Positions 1 to 9,900 of a stretch of 19,513 nucleotides of DNA are shown in pieces. The notes beneath the pieces were generated by a model. That model ran no database searches. It was given only the letters and a program-made list of their open reading frames with translations, and had not been told where the DNA came from. Position numbers and translations under genes: made by a program. Numbering within the stretch: the first letter of the stretch is position 1; each line of letters starts with the position of its first letter. The DNA is from Gonapodya sp. JEL0774 (lineage: Eukaryota; Monoblepharomycota; Monoblepharidomycetes; Monoblepharidales; Gonapodyaceae), in contig JADIIX010000253.1 of assembly GCA_027604505.1 (NCBI GenBank), forward strand, positions 1-19,513, written 5' to 3'.

Positions 1-2
1 CC

Positions 3-1163
3 TTTGAAGTTCTTTGGAAGAACTGGACCGTTGACTGCTCATATCGGAGCAAAAGGAGAGTCTGGGCATTCCTATCCGAGGAGACCATTGCTGCCGAGGC
101 TCGACAGAGAATTCGGGTACGCCATGTGGTGCTATCAAGGGATCTTTCACAAGTACTTGGTGATGAAGAACTTGTGGCAGACATTATTCGGGTGCTGGTA
201 CAAGTTCGGGACAATGTGATTTCTCTGGAGTGGTGGTGCTCGTCAAACGATTCACTCTTCTACGGCGGGCTCTGTGCCTTTTTGCCTGCAGCCTCCAAGT
301 TGAGGCGTCTTGCCTTCATGGGTTGGGTACCTGGCATTGAGTGGTTGACGCGTCTCCTGCCTCTCTGCACTGGACTGAAGGAACTCACCTTCAAAGTAAG
401 GAGTGCAGAACAAAGGGTCACCCTACTTTCTGTGCTGCCGCAGTCGTTGGAGCGTTTGGAGTGCGACTGGTCCGGACTCGGCAATATCGACCAAATCACG
501 CGGTATCAGGCCCTTCGCAGCGTCACCATCGACGGCATTCCAGAAAGTCTGGTTAGTCTGGAGGCCCTTCCCCATCTTTCAGAACTCAAGGTGAACTATT
601 CAGAAGCCAGTTGGAGCACTGTGACGCTTGTTTTATCCGGCATCGGACATAGTTTGAAGCTTCTAAGAGTGTGTGGACAGTTGGGCCATGCAGGGGACTA
701 CCTTCCTGTGCAGGTGGTTGAGGACATCATATCATGGTGCGGGAACCTGGAAGCTTTGGCGCTATGCTCATTTGACAAGTGCTCTTTGGACGTAGTATGC
801 CGTGTCATCTTGGCCTTTGGGCATATGAAAACTTTGAGCTTGCCGTACACACGTGTTGTGCCTGACCAAGCCCAGATGGCTGCACTCGAACCACAGGTCC
901 GAGAACGGTTACAGCATATGGACCTCCTATTCGCATGGAGTGGAAACTCTCCACCCTCTGTTTCGAAAGAATTTGAGGTTGCTTCGACCACCCAGACTTT
1001 GTGGGGCGTCAGACCGCTTCGAGATGACGAAAGGATCGAATGGTCACCTCGTACGCGGAAGTTCATCCGAGCTTCGTATTTGTCGCATTGGGTTTATAGA
1101 TGGACATCTCATATAAGTTGGGTTAGGTATTACAAACCAGAAAGACATGGCCCCTGCTGTTAA
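3..1163 (+). CDS. F-box/LRR-like protein, copy 1 (5' end outside window)
   Basis: The reading frame is open from base 3 to the TAA at 1161-1163, so the ATG at 126 is internal and the true start lies left of the window. The frame before that ATG begins with FEVLWKNW and continues RHVVLSRDLSQ, which matches the same region of the copy at 1844-2984. The product is about 386 residues as seen, rich in Leu and Trp, with repeated L..L.L segments (for example LRRLAFMGW, LKELTF, LERLECDW, LSELKVNY) spaced like the irregular leucine-rich repeats of fungal F-box proteins. No F-box is visible; if present it lies upstream. Such proteins usually serve as substrate adaptors of SCF ubiquitin ligases, but that role is inferred from family resemblance only. 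The C-terminus is longer than in copy 2 and diverges after the shared PL.R/N segment. Confidence 0.6.
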   Translation, partial: FEVLWKNWTVDCSYRSKRRVWAFLSEETIAAEARQRIRVRHVVLSRDLSQVLGDEELVADIIRVLVQVRDNVISLEWWCSSNDSLFYGGLCAFLPAASKLRRLAFMGWVPGIEWLTRLLPLCTGLKELTFKVRSAEQRVTLLSVLPQSLERLECDWSGLGNIDQITRYQALRSVTIDGIPESLVSLEALPHLSELKVNYSEASWSTVTLVLSGIGHSLKLLRVCGQLGHAGDYLPVQVVEDIISWCGNLEALALCSFDKCSLDVVCRVILAFGHMKTLSLPYTRVVPDQAQMAALEPQVRERLQHMDLLFAWSGNSPPSVSKEFEVASTTQTLWGVRPLRDDERIEWSPRTRKFIRASYLSHWVYRWTSHISWVRYYKPERHGPCC

Positions 1164-1843
1164 TGTATGAGGCACATGCACTTTGACTTGGAGTAGTCCT
1201 GTCACCAAACCATGACAAGCTCTTGTGAGTTGAATGACCCCTGAACGCCCTTCCCCCCCCCCCCGGCCCCCGCGTCAGATTTGAACACCAATAGTAAAGC
1301 AAACCTTCTTTGGCTGATTGATGCAGACCCGGCCAGTAAGCCACCAAAACCATAGCACATCTATAATAAGACTGTTGGGTGTGTCACCGTTTGGCCCTTT
1401 GTGCACTGAGTGTCTTGCAAGAAAGACTGGCCGATAATCATGTACAGTGCGGATGCATTACTTTGAACCATTGTAGTCACCGTGAACACCACGTATGTGC
1501 TTTCCTTGCTCACAAGCCTGCGGTCACCTTTCGCCCGACACTGATTTTCAACTCGTGTTTCCACCGCGCTGGCATCGAACAGCACACGACCTAATAGTAC
1601 GTCTTGGCCTTTGTGTCGCAGAGCACCATATTTCTGCCACAATTCCTTCCCAGCCATGCATCTTGCACTGTCTGAGCCATGGCTCCTTGAAAGGGTTATG
1701 ATATTCTTGGGCAATGGGGATCGGGCGGCCTGTATGAGTGTGAGGTGAGCTCTTTCAATCAGTTACTATCAAGGGGCTCGGTTTTTGGTACCGATTGATT
1801 CTGACCGAGTCCGTCTCTATGCTTGGCCACATTCTTCCTGAAG
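1164..1843. other. Spacer between the two LRR-like paralogues
   Basis: This stretch holds the 3' flank of copy 1 and the 5' flank of copy 2. It contains a run of 12 C at 1253-1264. A possible small first exon for copy 2 lies at 1698-1744: ATG, 15 codons, then a GTGAGC donor at 1745. Its phase fits the acceptor at 1842-1843, with a CTGAC branch-like site at 1801-1805. A 117-codon open frame on the minus strand (1361-1714) has no family I recognise and is not called. No RNA gene was seen. Confidence 0.4.
1253..1264. repeat. Poly-C tract (12 C)
   Basis: Uninterrupted run of 12 C in the spacer, followed by GG and five more C. Runs of 15 C (8138-8152) and 13 C (13021-13033) occur elsewhere in this window, always in non-coding or intronic DNA. 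Confidence 0.9.
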
Positions 1844-2984
1844 CAAAGGGTGGAAATCAATCGCCTTTGAAGTTCTTTGGAGGACTTGGACGTTTGATGA
1901 GTCCCCTGCAAGTGTGAAGCGAGTCAATGCGTACAACACACCCCCCTTGGACGGACAAACGAGGCAGAAGGTGCAACCACGTCATGTTGTTGTGCGTTAT
2001 GCGGTCAGCGGGTTTAGGGAAGACGATTTCATCATGGTGGATATCCTGCTGGTGCTTCACCATATTGCCGAGTATGTCATCTCTCTGGAATGGGACTCCT
2101 CAAACACCAAGTTCACGGTTGGAGGGTGCACTGTCTTTCTGAGTCATGCAGCTCATCTGAGACGGCTTGTGTTTGGCAGCTGTAGTGATGCTGCAAACAT
2201 TTGGTTGTCTCACTTACTTCGAGCAAGCACCAATCTGGAGGTGCTGAGCTTTCAGGCCGTTTCGCTAGAGGGCCCAAAAGTGACGCTTCCTGCGGGCTTA
2301 GGACGGTCTTTAACGACACTGGATTGCAACTTTGATGCGGTGGCTGACTTGAGTGCAATCACTGGGTACCAGGCGCTTAGGGAGTTCAATGCCCTTGGTC
2401 TGCCTGCATCAAGCTTCGATATCCTGAAACACCTCCCACACCTCTCAGTACTCAGCCTCAGTTACTCGGAACGTCCTTGGGATGCAGTGACAAGTGTTCT
2501 GACCAGTATTGGTGGACGTCTGGATTATTTGAGAGTTTCTGCAGAATGTGATTACTTTGTGGATATTGAGACGCTCCCTAACCAAGTGGTAGAGGCTATA
2601 GTACGGCACTGTGGCAATCTCAAAGGTCTGGAGCTGAACTGCTTTGGCACCTGCACTTGTGCTGGTGTATATGGTGTCATCTCGGCATTGCCGAAGTTGA
2701 AAGCTTTGGGCTTAGTGGCGAGTTACGTAGTACCCGACAAAGACTGGAAGAGCAGACTGGATTCATATGTCGCTGATAGGGTTAGGGGGCTGTCTCTGTT
2801 TTTTGAGTGGGGGTTAGTGCAAGATGTAGCCATGGCTGAGGACCAACCTGGAACTTTGATAGGTGGCTACACTCGCGGCACCTGGGACGCCAACACACCC
2901 CTTGGTGGATGTCTGCCTCTTCAACGTAACGAGTACCCAAAGTGGTTAGACAAAGCACGGTGGCTGTCCGGGACTTGCTTTTGA
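1844..2984 (+). CDS. F-box/LRR-like protein, copy 2
   Basis: This is a paralogue of the gene at 3-1163 in the same orientation. Shared landmarks are FEVLW near the start, RHVV, VISLEW, F..GG..FL, then matching leucine-rich segments through the end at the TGA, 2982-2984. An in-frame stop at 1839-1841 and the lack of a good ATG before the conserved FEVLW suggest that 1844 is a 3' splice site (cttcctgaag). The first exon may then be 1698-1744 (intron 1745-1843, phase agrees). From 1844 the main exon gives about 380 residues. LRR-type motifs include LRRLVFGS, LEVLSFQA, LTTLDCNF, LSVLSLSY and LKGLELNC. No F-box motif is visible. The role as an SCF adaptor is inferred only. Copies 1 and 2 are clearly diverged, so the duplication is not recent. 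Confidence 0.6.
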
Positions 2985-3887
2985 AGTGAACGACGAGGCA
3001 TGATGCATATTCTGTACTGTTTATTGTGTTCCATTTGGCTTTGTATAATGCACTTGAATCAAGAAGGTCCTCGATCGTTCATTAAGGGTCCACGAGGGTG
3101 TGCACTACAGATGTATGTAAACAATGAAAAATGATGACATGGGGCTATCTCTGCATCCCGAAGAGTGAATGTGTTCAGTCAGCATAAACCTTGTTCTCTC
3201 AGGTTGAAACCTTTGTGTCTCCTCTTGTGACCCTTGGTACGACATGTACTCGTTTGATGTGAGCCGCGTCCCAAATCATCATCACCAATGTTTGTATCCG
3301 GTACTATGCAAGGGTTGATAAGCTGTTTAACTTGCATCTGGCACGGAGCGAGGGTGAACCAGAGAGTGGGAGGCACTCGAAAGGGACTTGGAGGATTATA
3401 TTAAAGAAACCTCAAACGACGGAGGTCCCTGGCTGCAAGAATGAGCGTTTTCTAAAGGGCGGGCGGTTTTGCTCTAGTTATAAAAATGCGTGACTTGATT
3501 TATTTTTTGGCTCATCTGAACGCATCTATAATAAGTGTAATACCTTTTTGTCCCGAATAGGTTCCTCAGTCGGCATTCGGCAGGTTGGAGGCAATGCTCA
3601 GCCCTTATCGGCCATCGTCTCCCACAACTGGTTGTCTTTACTTGTTTTTTTTGAGGCTGAAGTAAGGGTTCTGACGGACAGCATCGTAGGTCATCATAGA
3701 AACCCTTTCCAAACGAAGCGGCACCCTCTGACGAGGGATTGTTGCCACCCACATACCATCAGTTGGCAGTACTTTCTCCTATCCTCGATCGGTTGGGAGA
3801 TAGGGCAAAAACCACCAACCAGACGTGTCTTGCTCAAAGTCTGCAGCTCCATATTGTGATTTTCAATGTCCTCCTCATTCACCCTGA
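2985..3887. other. Intergenic region upstream of the giant helicase gene
   Basis: No gene can be supported here. The first part is presumably the 3' UTR of the LRR-like gene. A GC-box-like gggcgggcgg (about 3457-3466) is followed by TATAAAAA at 3479-3486, which could be a core promoter for the gene to the right, leaving a long 5' leader or an unseen 5' UTR intron. Open frames of 60-103 codons on either strand show no family likeness. Confidence 0.4.
3479..3486 (+). promoter_or_regulatory. TATA-like element
   Basis: TATAAAAA preceded about 15 bp upstream by a gggcgggcgg GC-rich block. It lies about 480 bp before the likely ATG at 3960, far for a simple promoter, so its link to that gene is a guess. 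Confidence 0.25.
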
Positions 3888-3959
3888 ATGGTGAGCTTGG
3901 GTGTTGGTCCTTTGAGTCATGACCTTTTTATATTGGAAGACCACATATTTGACTGTTTT

Positions 3960-6900
3960 ATGGTCACTCTGCTAGAAGATGAATCTTCAATGCCATTGGA
4001 GGGTCCCCCTGACAGTGCTGTCCTCCCTGATCCCCTTGATGGCACATCAATTTATATCGAGATGGATGCAGGTACAGATGATGATCTGGTGCAGGTCCCT
4101 GATGCCAGTCATGACGACATTGGTGACGGAGGACTTCAATATGAAGGTGGTGACACAAGCTCTGATGACGAGACAGGTGAAGTTTTCTGCCTACCTGTCC
4201 GACCTCATGGAGCCCCAGAGACTCAACTCCCTTTATACATACATATATATATATATATTCTCCCTGCCTGAAAAATTGATCCACACACACAGAAGTCATC
4301 CTGGCCGAGGCCGTGTCCGAGTTTGTGTGCACAGAACCAGTTTGTGCAACACTGACCGGACTTCGCAAGATCTTTGGAACTGCTCAGAAGCTCAAAGACC
4401 ACAAGAAACAACGCCACGGAACCACGACGTTCGAAATTCCAAACCTCGAAAGTGGTGGCGCCTCTACTCTTTTCCGAATATTTCCCGATCAAACGGGAAT
4501 GTACAACTGCCCTTACCGTGAAAGAGGTTGTAAGAAGCAGTTTACATACACAACAACCGTCTGTCGTCATGCGCAAGGCTGTCCACACTCCCAGAAGGCC
4601 TCAACCTCTGCAGATCCCCTGATGGACTACACGGTAGGAGATGCGGATGATTTGAGCGGGTTCCATGTGCCGGTAACAGCAAAGGACCTGTCTCTGTACG
4701 AGGGTTTTGGTTCGTATAACGCTGGAGTCTTTTGGGTTAGAATGCCCATGGCTGTGCATGGGAGCTGACAGACAACTTCTCATTTTGCCTGTTCCTACTC
4801 GTAGGAGATCTGAACTTGCTTGACGCTGGGCTTGTCATTGACAAAGAACTGGGAGCGGTACTCTGTCTGCGATGTCGATGCTACCAGACTCTCCATGTGA
4901 CCGAGTCTGGAGACAAGCCTGGTCCTCTGAATACGGAGGTTGCGCAGCACTTGCTCTCCTCGATCAAGCACAAAGGTTACGGTCGGGTGAAAGTAGCTGA
5001 AGTGGTGGCTGCTATTCATACCTTGACACAGAAGTGCGGTATCCTGCTCCACACTGCTCCGTGGCCTGCAAAGCTTCAACAGGAACAGGGTCTCCAAGCC
5101 ACTTCCGGACGCATTTCTGAGGCCCTGGTCTTGCGCAGCTCACTTCCACGTGAGCGACGTGCAGTGCCCCTTTCTCCTCTCCCACATATCATGATTCACC
5201 TAGGTTACGAGTGCCGACTGTGCTCCATCTTCACTACAATCAGCAAGAAACGCATGGAACAGCATCACTCCGCTAATTCAAATATCTCGTGTATCAACCT
5301 TGGCCTGAAAGTGGAGGGTACTGTGCCGTATCGAAGCAATGTGTGGCTTCAGAACGTGCGTTCGCGTGTGAAGGATAGGGTGTACGTACCTGTGCAGATC
5401 CCAGGACGAGTTGTCCCGGACCTGGACATGGACCTGAAAGAGACTCCAGAGATTCCAGAGTCGGCTGCTCCAGGAATCACCCTTGAGGAACTGGGTGACC
5501 ATTTCCGATCAGTGAAAGGTCGACGGGTTCTGGAGGATATTCTGCAGGGGTTCGGCGATCAAGCCACCCGACACACTGGCACGATGTCATTGAGTGACAT
5601 TGATCCAAAGCAGCAGGACTACTACGTTCGAGAACTTCACCTTGTACACTTTCTAGAGGCACAAGAGCTGAGCGGTGGGGATAGTAAGGAGGCCAAGACT
5701 CTGAGGATGAGTCAACTGCATGGATTGGTGCAGCTGGTGAACACCGGGCCTTCTACAATGGAGGCATTTGTAGAGTTTATGACCTCATGCTTGGTAGGAG
5801 GGTCGGGTGAAGGTGACGGGCCGGTTCATCTCAAGTCAGATCAGCAAGAGAGGGTGGAAAGGGCGTGGGCAGACGTGCAGATACTGCACTCAGGCGGTTC
5901 CCCTTTCTACAGACACTTTTATCTTCCATCCAACACCGACATGAGGTCGGCGAGCGTCAACAACCCGAGGTTGCTTGACCTGTTCAAAGGGAGGGAAGAC
6001 TGGCACACGCATCTGAAGCCGATCGGGATGAACTCCTTGGCAAAGTACTCCAGGCATGGTACCGGCTACTTGACGCTCTTGGTGGTTTTGCACGCTCTAC
6101 AAGGTGCACCGGTTCGGTTTTCACAGTCACTGTGGGCCGATCAAGCCGGGGAGTCCACGGTTAAGTTGAGGGATGCTGTCGGAAGATTAAGAGGGTTGCT
6201 TCCCAAGGAGCGTCCTATAAACACTTCAGAATCCTTTGACAAGGAACTGTGGATTGTGTTCCAGACCATACTGTGGGAGACTGCCTCGTCCAAGTTGGTG
6301 CAATTGGACAACCTGTGTGACAATCTGCACCCTTTCGTCTTGTTCACGCTGCTGTCGTTCATGAAATCATCTGATGGTGTGAGCAAATTAGACCCGTCAC
6401 CCGTGGTTCAATTCCAAGCGGCGAAGCACGTGTCCTCCAGGTTGGCTCAGAGTTCACATATGCTCCGGCTGGGCGCGTTCAATAGACTGAGAGATGCAGT
6501 CAGGATAGCTGTCGGAGTACGATCAATGGGGTAAGTAGTTTCTTGCTGCTCTTGGTCTGGTCCTCCCTTTTGGTAAACTAATATTTTACGGACTGACCGG
6601 GGTACTTGCGTGATCCGCGCACCACCCACCCACCCACCGGCACATATCCTATGACGGCTTGTGGTGCGACAGTACCAGTAATGATCTCTCTGAGCAAGAC
6701 CAGAAAGTGTTGGAGCGGGGCACTGGGATCATCTTGGGCTGTGTCAGCGAGGTTCAGGGAGATGCCCTTGACACTCCCTACACGATAGTGAGGCATTATT
6801 TGCGAGTGGTCAGTCAAGATGCCGCCATGTCAGAGAAAGGGTCTTTCCATGTGGTGAAATTCGAAACCCATGAAGGCGATCATGGGGTGCATCTCTACTG

Positions 6901-9900
6901 TGGCGACAGGAGTGATATCCGAATTACACTTTCGGAAGTCCGAGAGTGTGTGAAGCGACTGGTTCATAGGTTGGACCGTACCTTGCGGAATGATATTCTG
7001 AAAAGGCACCGGGTACCAGACATTCTCGGTCCTGCTTCGTGGGACAAGTACCGTGACAACTTGGGGAGCTCGAGTTCCACTGGGCGATTCATTGACCAGT
7101 TCAGTCAAATGTCGGATGACAGGCTCCACAAGGATTATTTGAAGCACCTCTACACTTTGGGTTACGTCTCTCGTTTTGAAGTCGGATCCGATGGCAAGCT
7201 GTCTTCCACGATCGACAGAGACAAGATCTCCTCTCTGTTTGACATTGTGGGGGGATGGGATGAGCTTTGCATCGTGCTGGTGTATCTCACAAGTGGACAG
7301 TCGTTCCGGGGGACCGAGTTTGCCGGGTTGACCATCCACAACCTTCGGTGGCATGAGGAAGCCAAAGCGTTTGCCCTAGAATTTGTGTATTCGAAAACAG
7401 GTGCGCGTCGTATCTGGAGATACATGCATCCCCTAGTGGCCTACTTTCTCCTGGTACGCGTGTTTGTGGTCCGTCCAGTGCTGGCTCAGCTGGAGCTCCT
7501 GGTGTTTCAACACTTTGCCCACGACCCTCTGCCAGGCCGGGAAACATCTGAGGCAGTGACCAAGATGTCTGAGAGTAGGCTCCTGCATATTTTGACTTGC
7601 ACCGATGGTTCGGTCATGAAAGACGTGGCCACTGTTGTGGCAAAAGTGATGGTTTCGGTTGGCCCCATTCCCTTCACTGTTCGGCAGTGGAGGCAGATCT
7701 TGCAGACCTTGCTCAACTCGGTTTTTCAAGACACCACGTATGGTCCAATGGCCTCGTTTGTCAGGAATGCACTCAAATGGGCAGGCGCCGAGGGTGGATT
7801 AGCACCTGATGTGGAGGATGACTGGTCGATGGCGCATGCCTCTTCGACAGGACACAGTCTTGCGACGCACAATCTGGATTATGGTCGTTCTGCACGTGGG
7901 CTGACCGTGGGCAATATCGGGAGCCTGAACCATGACAAGGATAACGGGCATTTTTTAGTGAGCTTGTGAGTGTGGTTGCGTTGGTGGGTGCAACAGGTTT
8001 TCCGTGCCTCTCTCGTCTGTGCATTCTGGGCTGCCAAATCCAATCCAATCGAATATGCCCTGATAGATGCTTGGTGCAGTGGACTCTCTCTCCATCTTGT
8101 TTTGATGTGGTGTTGCATCAACTAACCCCAGCCCCCTCCCCCCCCCCCCCCCTCCTTTAATGTGCCCCTTCACACGCACCGCCCGCTCTGCCCTTCCCAT
8201 CCGTTCTCAACCGGCACCTAGTCTGACAATGTATTTGAGCGAGATCAACCTCCTCGCTCAGGCAGCACCATATCAGGCACTCTTCGCGTGGATGGAAAAC
8301 TGGGCCTGCAAGATATGCAATATATCCAGCAAACCGGGCGGCAGGACAGTTGGGCGAAGCATGACAACATCGACATCGACATTGCCGCCCATGTCCTTTG
8401 ATACTCTCGGTACACATGCCTCAACCGATGTGAGCAATGTGGTTGTTGTGAATGTGCAGAACCATACGACTCTTCAGGCAGGCTCATCTGGACTCTTGTC
8501 ATGTGAGAGCCATCTCCCGATGTTGTGTCCCTATGGCTGTTGCAGCTGTGATTCAAACACAATTGTCCTAATAATATATATTTTTTTTTTCTATGTGCTT
8601 ATCTTTGGTACTTTTGATTGGCGCTCACGTGCTCTCGTTCTGTTCTCCTGTACTTTTCACTCGTCGACCACACTTTTCCTCCCATTGTTGTGCATAATAA
8701 TGGTGGTTTACCCTTCGGAACTTTGCACAGATCCCGGTCAATTCCACCCACTCCTGGTGAAATCAGCAGCAACCTCTGTGCCAGCGCCCACCGCAGCAAC
8801 TGCGGACTCTGATCTGGGCAAGTCTACCTTGTCTCATACTTCCACTACTGTTGGTCATTATCTTGTGTCGGGCGCACGAGGAGGCCTAGGCTGGGATGTG
8901 TCGCACGAGCTCACGCGTTTGGCCACCTACTTCCCCGGTGTATACCTTAACGAGGACTATGGCTGCGCTATAACACCCGAGTTTGTGCGAAGTCAGCTGA
9001 CACGAGTTTTGACTCTGAACCACCGATCCGGTATGGGTTGCACATGGAGGGATCCCATTTTGTCGCTGTCTGCGAGGTTGCTGTTAGGTGGCAAGTCTGA
9101 CATCATGATTGGTTCAAGAACAGGAAGTGGCAAGACCTTGGTACCCTTGACAGTTGCAGCAGGTCTGGGCTTCCTCGCTCTGCAGACTGGTAGCGCCAAG
9201 GCAAAGACTGTGATTGTTTTGACCCCATATGTACTGGTTGGGATGCAGGTCGTGGAATGGTGCCGCAATCTCAAGTGGTCGTACATCTCCATCACTGGAG
9301 AGGATGATCGCTCCCCTGCAACTCAGCAGTGGATGGGTATGTGCCACGACCATCTCCAGGGACCACCTCGGGTTGTGGTGATCAACTGGTCCTCGATCCA
9401 CCGTTCTGACGTGCTGGACACCATTCGACAGTGCTCGCGATTTATATTCTGCATTGTCGTGGATGAGGCGCAGGAAGTCAAGTACGCTTGGGGCTACAGG
9501 GCCGAAGACATTTCCTCGGTCACCAAGTTCCGGTCCACCACTGGGACAGAGGATGTTCCAATGGTGCTTATGTCCGGAAGTTTCAGGGTCAATGACCTGC
9601 CTTACTATGCCAGATCATTTGAAATGGGAGACACAGCTGTACAGGGTGGTGTGTCGAACCGCCGTGTCCCACGCCCTCTGGCGGTTTTTTACGACCATAG
9701 GACTTGTATCCGACATGATGTGGAGCTTTCCATACACAGAGTGCCTTGTGATCTTACTGGCTGCAACACCAAATTGGAGAGGGAGAGTGAGGTCCAACGC
9801 GTGGTCATTGGTGAAGCAGTACAACTACTGTTGAACAGGCACCGCAGTGAGAGGAGCCGACCTGATCCAGGGCTCTCCTTGATCTTGGTACCCAAGATAT

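Larger units (their letters stand above)
3..2984 (+). repeat. Diverged tandem gene duplication
   Basis: The sequence at 1-20 (cctttgaagttctttggaag) recurs almost unchanged at 1864-1883, and the encoded proteins remain alignable from there to near their stops. The period is about 1.86 kb. Only the coding parts align convincingly by eye; the flanks do not. Confidence 0.7.

Noticed and set aside
1361-1714. 117-codon open frame on the minus strand between the LRR-like genes
   Set aside because: No family likeness, and its upstream end overlaps the possible first exon of copy 2. Kept only as a possibility.
1358-3535. Shared 13-mer catctataataag at 1358 and 3523 as ends of a repeat
   Set aside because: The match does not extend on either side, so it is more likely chance or a remnant of the tandem duplication.
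3548-3859. 103-codon plus-strand frame as an upstream exon of the giant gene
   Set aside because: No splice junction in the right phase joins it to the frame at 3960, and it resembles no known N-terminus.
6830-7354. 174-codon minus-strand frame and similar ones within the recombinase-like and helicase exons
   Set aside because: They are antisense to exons with clear protein motifs, so they are shadows of the real coding strand.
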